From assembly GCF_037975245.1 (NCBI RefSeq), contig NC_092583.1, positions 15,165,264 to 15,229,263 on the forward strand: a stretch of 64,000 bases of DNA, written 5' to 3'. Positions 1-12,849 of the stretch are shown here, in pieces; the first letter of the stretch is position 1, and each line of letters begins with the position of its first letter. The notes beneath the pieces were generated by a model. It saw nothing but the letters and a program-made list of their open reading frames with translations, did no database searches and had not been told where the DNA came from. The stretch comes from Apostichopus japonicus (lineage: Eukaryota > Echinodermata > Holothuroidea > Aspidochirotida > Stichopodidae). Made by a program: the position numbers and the translations under genes.

Positions 1-575
1 TTGATTTAAAACAAGTGAAGAACATTTGCATGTACAATTGCGACATTGCTGTTATGAGATATTGATCAAGTTGAAATTGTTTTGACTAATATAAAAGCAA
101 TACAATATACTTTTGAACCACTTTGGCCGTTTCACCGTACGTGAAAACTGGAAAGTAAAAACGATAACATTAGGCTTTGCTGATTTTGAGTTCTACCTAC
201 ATTAGGCTAGTCTGGCTAGAGAACAGTTGAGCCTCATGACTGTTCAGTTTGCAAACGCGCCCAAGATTTTACAAATGCTATAAAATGATGAAATCAAGGC
301 GCCATATAATCCTAAAAATGTTTGGCGACAGTCCTCAGTAGTTCTACTGCATTCATTTTGTGATGCATGCAAACACACTTATGCACATTTTTGGCGAAAA
401 ACCTGAAGCAACTTTTTTTTCCCTGACCGCATGTACTATGTACATACATGCTAAAATAACCCCTTTGCAGTAACTGAACTCCTTAACCGCAACCGACTAA
501 AGCAAGTCTGATTTCCAGCGACACGCGCAACAAAGTCAATGGGAATTTAGTATGTGATTTCTCCAGTAAGTAGTT

Positions 576-602
576 AAGTCAATGGAGAAGCACCATTGAC
601 TT
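576..602. repeat. Short perfect hairpin
   Basis: AAGTCAATGG at 576-585 and its exact reverse complement CCATTGACTT at 593-602 enclose a 7-base loop. A third related piece, AAGTCAATGGG, sits about 45 bases upstream. No function is evident; it may be the remnant of an inverted-repeat element. Confidence 0.5.
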
Positions 603-3599
603 GTTCGTAAAAATTGTTGAAACAACGTTTGATCGGAAGGGTTCCCTCGCAGATGGTCATCATTGAAAACTTGAAGCTACGCCTAGGATTTATTGTAATT
701 TCCGATATCAGACTACGAAATTACAAATATTTTATTTCCTTACGGTCTACTTTCACTTTATTTACGTTGGAGTTGCAACACTGATAATAGGCCAGTTCCA
801 TGAAAATATGAAATAATCGGTAATCGGCATCAGCCCAATTTCACATGAATCTGTAATCGGTAATAACCAATTATCATATAATCGGTCGAACACTTGTCAC
901 AGCCTTTGTGTGCTGGTAGTAAACTGTAGTTACTGGACCGTCGAAGTCCATACATGCCACACCGAAGGAGCCGGAGATAAACATTGACGACCTTTGACCT
1001 CCTCAACAGTCCATATTTGAAAAGAAGGTGTGCAGCATGCACATTGCCGTGAATACTAAGAGTGGGATCCCGGTCTTAAGAAAACTTCAAGTATAATCTG
1101 GTTTTTTGCCGATTTAAGAAACTTCTGGTGAAAATTGCTATTGCTGAGGCAGTTTTAATTGGAAATCTTTGCATGATGCACATTTATAGCTGATTTGGAT
1201 TGATATTATACAGAGATTAATGTAAAGTGTATCCTTCAACTACCTATCCTCCTTTAACAATTGATTCCTAATTTCCTAATGCCACAACAGATTAGGAAGA
1301 AGTATTCTACATGAAGGTAACAAGTACATTGAAGCTTAACCCACTGAACTACTCTCCCATCCCCATCCCGTCTCCCTTCCCAACTACCATGGAAGAGCAT
1401 CTCTCCAATCCAGACAAATCTTCTGCCATATAAATGATGCTGGCTAATTCTCCTTTAAGCCATAAGGATCTGTGAATTACGTCATCCATACCCTTCTATC
1501 CAAACACTGGACTTGAGAGTTTTCCGAACAATTACACCTTGTCTGCCCCATGTCAAAGGAACAATTAGGCAGGATGTTTTTGACATAGTCCTTATTACAT
1601 GAACTGGGAATAGTTAACAAGGGTACTTCCTGCCTCAAGATAGCTGGTCGTACCCTTAGGATGTAAACATCCCGTCTGAAAGAATAGTTTCTCAGCTGTG
1701 AGGCAGCAACAACAGTACGTGTAGAATGGCACGGCCTGCAGGAACGCACTACGCAGTACTACGCAGTATTGTATTGCACAGGCAGTGCTTGCAGTAATAT
1801 TAAGAAGAACTTTGCGGTTGTTCTACATTATTTTTTGGGCGGACAACACACCAGGATGTATAGTCATGTAGGCACCTACAAAGTGAGGGCGCAGGAACAC
1901 CATGACGGGCTCAGAATAAGTTGGCTTTGCAGCTAGCTCCTGAAACTTCAAATGTACAGAGACTATAAGAAAATTTCAGTTTTAATGTCCAGTCATGTAG
2001 GTATCGTTCACTTGGCCATTAATGCCGATGATGTAGCGCACACACGCACTACAATAATTACATGCATGGAAACATTCAGTTTCATATATGCACAGTACAG
2101 TAGTAGTTCAGCATTGATCATGACATAAAATTACCACCATGACAAGCAATATAACAACTGGTATAACTGTATACTGTACAGTACAGGTAGGTCCCTTTTA
2201 ATCGCTTCACATCGATGCTCAAACAATAAAGCCTGGGAATAATTTATCCGGTTGAAAAAATGCTATGCAAAATGGGCAAATTGCTATACAAGTGTAAAAA
2301 TGTATCTAGCTGTTTTTCTTTTCACACAGGAACCATTGTATTTTCTAAGAGACAAAGTTCATAGCCTTTTAAAACTGCTACATAATATTTGAACACTAGA
2401 TTATTTCCTGTAAGCATCAATAGAGTCAAGTCTACTTATTTTTATTGGGGAGGGGGGGGAGGGCGAGTTAGATATTGCCTTGGAATTTCACAGATATGGT
2501 AGGGCGTCACAGCTTTTTTCAGCTTTTAAAAGGAAATGGTCACTGCAATTTTCAAAATTTGAAAGTTGCCAAGGCATGTCTTTTGTTTTTTTCAAAAGTA
2601 ACAGTAGTTAGTCAGAAGACAGGAACCAGCCACCTTTTTCTTCCACACGAATCTAGACGTAGAATTATGATTTAAGGCGCCCACCCGACCCACGACAAGT
2701 TGCATATATTAAGGGGCATGGCAGTTGTTGCCAGTGGTGATGGTTGATATTTAAGGGCAGAACAGCCAGAGGTAGGGGCACCGAGGCGAATTGCTGCCAC
2801 TGCATTAAGTGACGCAAGCTTGTTCCACGTATGTGCTATCTCAAAGACAGCAGCCGAGGTTACTTGAAGCTGCAGTTTGCATAGGGTTGTACTGTAACTC
2901 TGTGTCACTCTAAACAAGCCGATTAATATTTAAAATTGAAATAACCCAGAGATCGATGATTCGATGAATATACTCATTAGAGAGTTATGAACCACTAAAT
3001 ATAATACAGAAAATTATATGTGATGTCTCTCACAAAATTAGTTTGTTTCAATGTTAAACTTATCATGCCTAATTTCATTACCACTGCCTTTTTTGTTGCT
3101 ACAACTCAGTAACATTATGAAGATATGTTGCCAGATATGTTTCATTTTTCTCAAACTGTGAAACTTGAAACTTGTTCTATTGTGGCCAATTCATTACACA
3201 GTGTACCTTTTAATGTCTATAAATACATAAGCAACTCCTCAAAATCTGGAAATATGCTTAATCCTACCACTGTTAATTATGTATACGAAAGTAACAACCA
3301 GATAGCACATATGGTTGGTGATCCCTTGAAATAAAATGTTGGCACTTAGAGAAAAATGAGTTAAATTAATTGCCCAAAATTGATTACTAAGTCATGACCT
3401 TGTAGAGGTACTGTAATTTGGAAGACGTAATTGCGGGGGGAAAAAACAAGGAAATTTTAGGATTGTGCAATACATAACCTTGACCATTTAAGAGACCTCA
3501 AGACAAAGCAATTATACCACAAATTGTACAATATTTTTTATAATGTCTGTTGTCAAAATTTTCCAACGGCCAGCATGGCAAGCCGACACAGAGTATGAG

Positions 3600-4000
3600 A
3601 CTCAACAATGTTAGCTATTTTAAAATGCTTCCAGATTTTGACCAATGTTGATCTCAAATTACCTTTGTCATCATCAAAAGATAATGGTAACCATGCCAAT
3701 CAAGATGTCAATTTAAAGAGATATCTATGCATTATCCTGTAAGTATGATATTACCAAACCTGAACTTTAGTTAAATTTTTTTAAGGCTTAATATTTTGAC
3801 TACTGCTAACTTCAAATGACCTTCACCTCCACCGAAAACATTAGTAGCCAAGAATTACAGTGAAATAAGAAACATTTTCATACCATGAGATTCATCATTC
3901 TGGATTTACTAAGCTTTTTACAATTTTCTTTTGACAATTGCTGACCTGAAATCAACTTTGACCCTCCACCATGAAAACCACTGGATAGTACTAATAAAGA
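3600..4000 (+). repeat. Diverged tandem repeat, unit about 140-160 bp
   Basis: Three related blocks begin near 3635, 3795 and 3931. Each opens with TTTTGAC, then a variant of AATTGCTGACCTGAAATCAA, and in two of them continues with a CCTCCACC-type core followed by an A-rich stretch. The copies differ at many positions, so the array is old. A CTTTGACCTCC-like piece also occurs near 990. No coding potential was recognised. Confidence 0.5.
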
Positions 4001-5295
4001 GGCATTTACCATCCTTTATCTGTATCACCAAAGCTGCAGTTGTTCTTGTTTACAAGGATTTCATATTTGGGTCACTGGTGACCGCAAATAACCTGTTACT
4101 ACCACCAATAAGGAAGCAATTCTACATATATACCTCATTTCATGGATGAGGTGCATGATCACAGTTTACAAGCCAAGGTATCACATACACAAACTCAACT
4201 ACACACAGATATACTGTACATGCACACATCTGCACACACACACGCACACCATGAACGTGGTTTGAGATTCCTTTTGTCTTTGACAAAGAATAAAGGAACA
4301 AACAGCCATATCAAACTTTAATCTAAGGAACAAAAAACATGTGCATATTGGCTTCCCCCTAAGTTGGCAATTGATTACAGTACTTTTATATAGCACATAC
4401 ACAGTCCACTGAGTCACTGACTGTACTAAACGAAGTGCTGCCCGAGTGCTGCCCGCAATCATAGTTTGAGGTCTACGCATTCAGAATACAAATTGGGGGT
4501 ACCACACAGTGTGATTGATATTATACTGTTGTACTGTGAAACTGAAATAGGGTTTTTATATTAACTACTGTACAGTATGATGTATGTACAGTACACTGTA
4601 CATAGCAGAATATACATGTCATTCTAACAGCATTTTGCAGTACACATGTACAAGCCACATCTTCACATTATATAACTAAGTGCCTATTGTAATGTTACAT
4701 ACCCTACCATCACTGATTAAACACAGCTCCATTTGGGTAGGGTCACCTTGGATTGACATTTTCAATTTCCCACTGTACCAATGTTTATGCATTCTGGTGA
4801 CATTTTAACACCTTGTCACCTGTACCACCACCGCTGCAACCAGCAGTCAAACCCTCATAACAAGTATGTACAGTAATAGAGTAGCTGAATATGTCCCTAT
4901 ACTACACCATACAAAATAACTTTAGGGTGAGAGAAGGAAGTAACACCCTTCTCATACTCTAAAACAATGAGCAAATAGTCTTGTTGGACCACTATTACTA
5001 AAACAACATGGTTTCTATGGAGGGTTGTCCATGTCAGTGAGTGGGGTATTTGTACTCAATATTCCAGCATAATAATTTGTACTCATACTCGTCCTGGTGC
5101 CGGTGTACCCGTATTTGTACTCCAGGCATTTTTTATATTTAGTACTGATACTATTGCAAACTTAAGTACTTGTAAACCTGCTGTTAGAGCCTTGTACAGT
5201 GTCACAAAAAAATTATTTGAAAAGATTACTTGTCTGCCTTCAAGGGGGAAGAAACCTAAAGAAAAAAGAAAAAAAATATTAGTATAAAAGTAAAC

Positions 5296-5301
5296 ACTTA
5301 C
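5296..5301 (-). other. Splice donor GTAAGT
   Basis: Read on the minus strand, the exon ends in CCAAAGA followed by GTAAGT, a full consensus 5' splice site. The open frame would otherwise run only seven more codons to a stop at 5279-5281. The site is in phase 1: one base of the next codon remains in this exon. Confidence 0.85.
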
Positions 5302-7024
5302 TCTTTGGAGGAGGTGGAGGAGGCTGTTCTTCATCTGGATCAAAAGCGTCGTCAAAATAGTCTTCCAGTGGTGGTTTAGGCAGTCTTCTGTCCGTTGACA
5401 TAGTAGCAGCCCTCTCTCTTGAGATATTAACAGGGAATTTCCCGGGTTGCAAAGGTGGTATTGCGGGTAAAGGCCTCTCACTAAAAGTTGAATGCCGTTT
5501 TGACTTTCTGTGGAAGAAACTAGAGATTACTTTTCGTCTATTCACTTTACTTGTGTTTTGGTCTTGCTCCTGCTGGTCTAAAATTCCTTGAGAAATGTTC
5601 CTCGGTAGTGATAAACTTCTGGTCTTTGGTGGAACCTTAAAGTGTGTTATTGCCTCGTGGGTCGGTTCCTCATCATCATCCTTCCTGGGAATTCTGGGGG
5701 GGATGGGTGGAGGTTCTGACAGCAACGATGCTTGGAAGATGCGTTCGTCCTCATCGCTGCTAAAAACAGGTTTGGAAGTTCTATCCACAACAGGAGGGCC
5801 ACCGGGCCTAGCAGTAGATACTCTTGCCTGGTTATCCATCACAGGTGTTGCACTGTAAGTGTTACTACCCATCACATCATCCACCCCTCTCAGGCCATCT
5901 TGATGGCGAGAGACGTCGCTCTCAGATAAAAGCAGAAGACCGGCTTCTGAAGGGTCTGTGCCAATCTCCTTCTCACGTGCTTCTGATGGGGCCTCTGGCC
6001 TCATGTGACGATGATTAGAGTTAGTACTGGGGTTACCGATCACCGATGACTCTAGTTTTAGTCCCAGAGCCCTCGATGCAAATTTTATCTCCTCCAATTC
6101 TTCCTCATCCATTTCATCTGGCCTGAAGACTTGTTCGATATGAGGTGTCTTGGGAGCAGACGGTGATTGTGCCTGCTGTGAATCTCGAGGCAACACTAAA
6201 GGTGGTAAAACAGGTCCTTTAAGGGCCTCCCTGATATCATCATCCATCTCTTCACGTACTCTTCTGTCCGCTAGATCAACGTTCAGGTAATTTTCCTGGC
6301 CAAAACCAATCGCTTTGCTTTGGTTTAGCTTCACAGCCTGTCGTTTTGTCCCTAATGCCACCGAAGTGTCGATCTCTCGAACACCGTTCTTGTTTTTGTT
6401 GTAATGCTGTTTGGGCTTGGCACCTTGACTCTCAAAGTCTGGATTATCATCCACACATTCAGCAGCAGTGGCTTTGCCCGGAACGCAGTATGTCTCGGGC
6501 TCTGCACCATTTACGTGAATCGATGATTCCCCATTGTTTACATAGCTTTCTTCAACTTCTCCTTTGACAGAGTTTGTAATTTTCGATGAACTTGTTACAT
6601 CATCTGCATCCGACAAGGGTTCCACGTCGTGGAAGCCATTTGTCACTTTGCAACCGAGTCCGTTCATCTTTGCTGGCCGCTGGTCCGAATCCTCTTCCGA
6701 CTCTAGAGTTTTTCCGTTCATCATGTCATCACCGTTTGTCTCTACACATTTTGTACATCCATTCACCTCTCCTATCACAGTATCATCGTTGTCAAGTTGG
6801 TAATAGTCATTGCGAACCTGCATGTCATCAGCTTCCACCAAAATCGACTGACCTATGTCGTCATAGGTCTGTGAAGATTCGTGGAAAGAGTAGGTCCCCT
6901 TTCGGGATTTGACAATCGACTTTCGAACTCTACTGAGTAGACCTGGGTTGGACCTTTGGGCTTTTGAATCTTGGCCCATGTTTCCCGGTTGAAATTCTCC
7001 TGCAACTGGCATAATTTAAGCCCT
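5302..7024 (-). CDS. Large exon of a proline-rich, disordered adaptor-like protein
   Basis: The family is not recognised. The ATG is at 7010-7012, preceded in frame by TAA within the 12-base 5' leader, so this is the first usable start in the exon. The exon carries 570 codons plus one base and then splices out. The product is low in hydrophobic residues and rich in acidic, Ser and Asn residues, with no signal peptide or membrane segment. Visible motifs are YDDI (50-53), YVNN (157-160) and YLNV (242-245), which resemble SH2 ligands, the last two of Grb2 YxN type; an acidic block (299-308); PPPIPPR (434-440), RPLPAIPP (513-520) and RRLPKPP (542-548), which fit SH3-ligand patterns; a basic patch (492-506); and a terminal run of six prolines (564-569). 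These features suggest a cytoplasmic signalling scaffold of the FYB/ADAP style. That is inference from motifs, not homology. Any folded domain would be encoded by later exons that I could not locate. Confidence 0.85.
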
Positions 7025-7048
7025 CTGCAAGCAAACAGAACAAAGAGA
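7025..7048 (-). other. Splice acceptor with pyrimidine tract
   Basis: On the minus strand a pyrimidine-rich stretch (TTCTGTTTGC) ends in TTGCAG at 7030-7025, directly before AGGGCTTAAATT and the ATG. The adaptor gene therefore has at least one upstream, probably non-coding, 5' exon at higher coordinates. It was not identified. Confidence 0.75.
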
Positions 7049-10000
7049 ACCAATTAAGTTTAATTGCAAGACAAAGGCAAGTCAAGGCTGCAATAGAACT
7101 TTGAGGAACAGATAAATGACAATCGATATACACTCTTTTCCACTCCACATCACTTTAAAAAAAAAAATTAAAAAATTAAATGCAATTTGCTGAGTACAGT
7201 GGCACCATACTGGCCCACTGGGAATGTACAGAATATAGTACCGCTGTGCAGAAACTGTTGTCGTTGTTCGCACTATCACAATGGAAACTCTTCAACCATT
7301 GAGGTGTGGATATTCAAACTATTCATATTTTTCTTATACAAACACAAACAATGCCAGCCTGGCAGTTTAATCACTGCACCAGTGAACCAGACATGGGTAG
7401 TCGTGTGGCTGTACCGATACTATCATTCAGTAAAATGCCTTTATAGTGCAGGATCTCAATTGCACTTAACTTAACTTTTAAACCTTCCAGTTCCTTTTCC
7501 AAGAGTATTTGTCACTGAATGGAATCAAATTTCAAAAGCCATTTGATGGATATGATAACTACTTTATAATATAGTGTAATTTAACAAAGGATTTGTCTAT
7601 TGAATTGATTTTTAAGAGAACCCACCAGAGTTTTAAGTTGGGGTGTGTGATAGCTTCACAGTTGTCTCGTTTACCAAAAGGAGTACCTTAGAAAATGGGG
7701 TTTTTATTTCTTTTTCTTGAAGCTAATAATAGAGGATGTTGTTTAAGGGAGATATTCAAAGATCCATCAACCGCAAATATGACATGCTTGTAGGCTTAAA
7801 TTTCCACTAAGTTTCTCACACTTTTTTAAACACCTTGCTTCCATAGTGCACTACTGAAGCCCTAACCGTAGCTGTAATATCTATCTTTTTACACCATAAA
7901 AGGAGTTAAAAGGTAATAGCTACCTCACTAACCCATCAAATTTGGAAGTTTGGAACCACCTTTTAGTTAATCCTCCATAACCTATGCTTACTGTCAATCA
8001 TAAAGCCGCTTTGACTTGTAGAGTTGTCGTCTGTTGGTCACAATTTATTCATGCCGCATGAGTTATATACCCAAGATAATAAACTATAAAATGATGGTCG
8101 CTTATGAAAGCAGTGTATACAGTACAAGACTTAGTTTCTTGTATGTCTCCAATTATTATGACTTTCAAAACAGGATATGTTCAGTACAACCATATGACAT
8201 CTGATAAGGCTATGCAGGTAAGAAAGTATTCATTACAACTTTGTACATCATGCTTTTAAAGCATATAATATATAGATTAGGACAGTAAACCTACAGTAAG
8301 TACATGAACAACATATAAAACTATAACTGAAAGTAGATCATGCAGTACGTGTATGTACGAGCCTACGAGGCAACGTTTGTCTGATTACTGTGTAAAAATG
8401 GATAGTTGTGATTGCCTGATTACTTTGTAAAATGGAGAGTTGTGAATTTTCAGATTTGCCAGAATAGAACATTATACATAGTACACTGTAAACTATGTTA
8501 GTATATTGAATGCCTGCCATTTTCCATCCAATTTCCTATTCTAGAACACAATATTACCCAGACCTTCAATAGGACTTTTATCCTTAGGAAATGTTCAGGA
8601 TATGTGCAAAGGAAATGTGTTCTTTGGTTCATGAAAATGCACTTACTATTGGATATATCCGTACAAGTGAGTCTAACTGTGATAAAAATGATGTCTGCAA
8701 GTTTGGGTCCTGATCGTGAACATATGTACTTTTACATTTATGCAAATTCATCCAAAATTATGAACAGGGGTCACCTGTTACGATTGTATAAATTAAAGAT
8801 GTTGTCTGAACGAACACTCATAATCTACTGTGCCTTGTGACATAGTTGAATATTTCAGCTTAAAAAAATTGCAATTCTGATGTAGATCTTGATTTCCAAG
8901 CAAAAAAGTCACATGAAAATTGTTCATAAAATACAGCAGTTTTCATACTGTTACATTGATGGTGTTCACAGCTGCATATTGTGGTGCTGACAAACACTTT
9001 CATGGAGATGAGGTTACCATCACAAAGAAATTTGTGCTGCTGTAATAGTAGAGTAGAGACAGGTAATAGGGATATACTGTACAGTAAAGAAGAATACTGA
9101 ACATGGTATGATGGAGTCGAGTGGTGACTAAATATATAGGGTATAATCAAGCATCTATTCACAAAGATATGGGAAAGGATATGGAGATGTACATCCCCTC
9201 TCTTCAGCCTCACACAATGATTACAAGCAGTTATTAGCACATTCACCTTGTATGTAAACCTGATTATAGACATGTGTAATTTATACCTCAAATGCCCCTC
9301 AGAATGCACCATTTCACATCAAAAATTGTACTTTTCTTTGGGAGGCTTGCCAACCCCTCCTCCCACCCCAACTTGAGAGTTGAATTCAACTATCCCACCG
9401 CCACCCTCCCCCACCCACCCTCCCGGATCCGACCCTGCCACCAGTACTATCTAATCATGCTTTCCATGCTACCAACAATCTATAAACACGTGTACATAAT
9501 TATACAATAGTGTGAAACTGAAATTAGATTGCAATTGATAGTTTATGTTTTTGTTAATTACCCAAAGTTTGTGAGGAGATAAAGAAACTGATTATGGGAA
9601 GCCTTGTCATTATAATGAATAACATTGCACAAGGGCACATTCTCAGAGGTTACTTAATATTACATATAAATATATAGAGAGAGAGAGAAAGCATTTTCAA
9701 AAACAACTTATAAGCTCTGCAAATCAGAATCTATTTAGACAATGAATATCACTCAGCTATGAAACTGAAAGATTGGTTAATTGCTTTAAAGGGCTTTCAT
9801 CTTTTGAAGCCTCACTCTGAGGAAACTGCATGATTGAACAACAACATACAATGTTTAGTTCATGTGGAGTATCATTACTATTGTACTGTGTAGACTTTAA
9901 ATCTGCAAATCAAGTAGCTACTTACGAACAGGAGGGGGGGGGGGGGGGAGGGAAGAGTGAGTGGAAGGATGAGAAGGGGGAGAGTTGAGTTAAAGAACCT

Positions 10001-11462
10001 GTCTTCCTATAGCAAACCATTGAGAAAAAAGCACTGGAGTACAACTCCATGGGTTGTAGACTATTAAAACAGGCAACTTATGACCCGACAGACTTCAATA
10101 AAAGAAACCATGTCCAATGCCCTGAAATATCCTACAAAAATGATGAAATCAAAATAATCTTGCCAAAAGATTTCCTAGAGATTGCAAACACTATCAAATG
10201 GTGAACTTACTGCAATGGTATATAAGCTTTGTTAATCTGGGAGTTGGGCAATGGGTATAAGAGTGAACACTGAACAGCCAATAGTTAAGAATGTCAACAA
10301 CCCTGACCTAGCCTACAAATTTTGCAATTTCTCAAATGGATATTGTGAAGCCCTTCTCTGTGTTAGATACCACTTGTTTCCCACGGGCCAACATATGGTT
10401 AAGACAGTATGCTATATAACAGCAGCCTTTTTCCCTAGATCGTATTCCTTAGCTCCTGTGATAAGGATATCTCACTAATCACGTAAATCATTTTGTGGGA
10501 CAAAGGCACTCTCCTATGTAGCTAAAACTGAATTATGCTTTTTGTTCCAATAAATCTGAAATTGTTTTGAAAAACTGACTTCGTAGGTTTCCCTTCAAAC
10601 CAAATAGGAAATTTTGAGAAACAGTACTTTCATATGCTGACCTCTTTAACCCATTTTCCATTCATTGAATTAATCATAAATCAATGGGACAGCTAAAGAT
10701 TCTCCAGGTTAGCACTTTTAGGCAAAGTTCTCATTTGGTCTCTTTATGTTGAGATGGTTGTTCGCAGAGCCAGAAACTTGTATCCCACAATCTCTTTTGC
10801 AGTCACATATATATTATGGAACACAATTTAGAGGATATTACATCAATCACAGTGTCATGTAGCTTCCTTGTAAATATGGGCTCTGTTGATAGAGTCGACA
10901 GAACACCGGCCCGACGACGGTATATATTACAAACTCTTGTAATATTACACGTCTCAGAGGCTCAAGAAAGACCTATCGATCTAAACCAGTGGTTACTTTA
11001 CCCAAATATTGACAGGATTAATTGACAATGTTCATCTCTATCAACAAAACCTAGGCAATAGTCATGTTGTGACAAATGAGATGCTGTAGTACAGAATAGA
11101 GGGACAATGTCTTGGGTTAGGGCCATTGCTTGGAATGCACTGCAATGTCTGGAGGTCAACGTTGTGAACAATCATGGCCTTCCACTAGATGAAATGTCAC
11201 ATCTATGAAAATACATCATGTAAATGATAGTTCGAAACTGCCCTCAGAGAAATAATCCAAACTGGTATGTTGTAGTTTGTTTAAAGTTCAGAAAATCTTG
11301 CAATTATTGGATCACCATTTAGTCCCTTTCAGTTTCTGAGTCCTGAATATTTGAGAAATAACTAGTATACAAAAACTTATTTGGCTTTGCTGTCCCCCTG
11401 ATGTACACCTAATATGAAGCCTGCTGGCTAGACATAGTACCACATCTTCAATTCCTTCACCT
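7049..11462. other. Intron or intergenic DNA, no gene seen
   Basis: This should begin as the 5' intron of the adaptor gene. It is AT-rich and stop-dense on both strands. It contains a short GA repeat near 9676-9690 and a long G run near 9933-9948. The longest open frames (for example 8860-9312 minus) have codon use and composition expected of chance frames and no recognisable domain. Confidence 0.5.
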
Positions 11463-11531
11463 GGTGTCATAGCTGAGTGGGTCTAGGCAACAACACTGTT
11501 ACGAACGCAGGGTTCTGCGTCCGGGTCCCAA
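11463..11531 (+). repeat. Possible tRNA-derived SINE head
   Basis: GGTGTCATAGCTGAGTGGG contains a good pol III A box (TAGCTGAGTGG). About 45 bases on, CCGGGTCCCAAT is a poor B-box candidate lacking the usual GTTCRA core. A clean tRNA cloverleaf cannot be drawn. A decayed tRNA pseudogene or SINE 5' end is the likeliest reading; a chance A box is possible. Confidence 0.35.
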
Positions 11532-12849
11532 TGTTTTAGCCAGGGACTTAGGTCTTCAAATTGCTATCATCCGGAAACAAACCCTAACTACTAAGTACAC
11601 ACTCACAACTAGGCCATTGCAAAACATATATAACAACAAATTTTGAATGAACATCTTTCTTTCTTTTAAAAAAATACACAACTGCATCTCAAAAGAACCT
11701 AAATACTTCCAATCCTACAGATGATGAATTGGTTTGAAAACAAATATGTCATAACAATCAACCTGAAAGATTGTGCATAGGCTATCATATGTGTGCACTC
11801 AAATATCATAACGTTGGGCCTTGTTGACACACATTTCGACAAAAAGTGATCATGGCAGGAAGTCGTAGTTGTTTCTAAGAATATCACACAATATTTTAAT
11901 CATTACTTTGATCACAAAATGTTATGAGTTGAGACAATTCATGAATTTTGGAAGCTAAATCTCTGATAGTCTGCAAAGCATTTTTCATCTCACAGTATGT
12001 TTGTGCTCTCTGAATTGAGAGTTGCTAATGTAAAATGTGCCTTCATACCACAGCAATTTCATCTGAGCAAACTTTTTCGCGGTCCCTTTGACTACGTGCT
12101 TCAGTTTTTTTTTATCTTGTGTTTTGAAGCTTGAGTTTTTCAATTGACATTGCATACAGTTTAATTGCATACTGTCATGGGAAAGGTGTCTGAACTGGCC
12201 GGGCTTGGGCTGACTTACCTATAGTGATTGGGGAAAAGAAAATTTTGTTGTTCTAAACAGTGTTGTTCAATTTTGGACTAAATTGCATTGGGTTACTGTA
12301 TGTGGTAACTTACAACAGGAGTTCATAAAAGTTGGGAGCAGGTACTAGGCCTTTTAGGGGCATGATCAGACACAAGTTTTTTTGAGCGGAAGAAAAGACT
12401 TTGAAGACATGGCGTCCCGCAGACGTAACTAGTAAGATCCTAGAAACAATACTGCTACAAGCCCTATTATTTCTCAGTAATAATATATGTTTAATTCGAA
12501 ACTTCTATGTTGTGAAGCTACATGGTAATTTAACGAAGGTGTACCTGTTGTCTCCAAATAAGAGTGACAATGATGACCTCTTCCATTTTATTATTCTGCA
12601 GAATAGTTTCATCCTTCAACCAACTAAGTTTGTTGAAAATTCTGCCATAATATAATCCGTTTATAACTATGAGAAGTGATGCATGGCAAATGGTTGACAC
12701 AAATTTCAACAGAGCTTCAGATTACAACCTTAATGATTCCTTACTATTGTCCTGAGTTTAAAACTGTTTCAATTTAGGCTATGCAGGTTAAAATTGTGAT
12801 CCAAAATGGGACTGGTAAACAACATTCAAATATGACAACTAAAGGGGTA

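Larger units (their letters stand above)
1..5301. other. Non-coding flank or intron 3' of the adaptor exon
   Basis: The minus-strand gene at 5302-7024 splices out at 5301, so this stretch starts as its intron. No exon with a recognisable domain was found in it. It holds short TACTGTA/TACAGTA-rich patches (around 2165-2185 and 4560-4605), a G-rich run near 2450, CA-rich DNA near 4215-4245 and an old tandem repeat at 3600-4100. Open frames at 1477-1749 and 2672-2917 on the minus strand match nothing I know. Confidence 0.55.

Noticed and set aside
5083-5481. 132-codon minus-strand frame overlapping the adaptor exon
   Set aside because: It is in another frame of the supported exon and extends into its intron; no family match.
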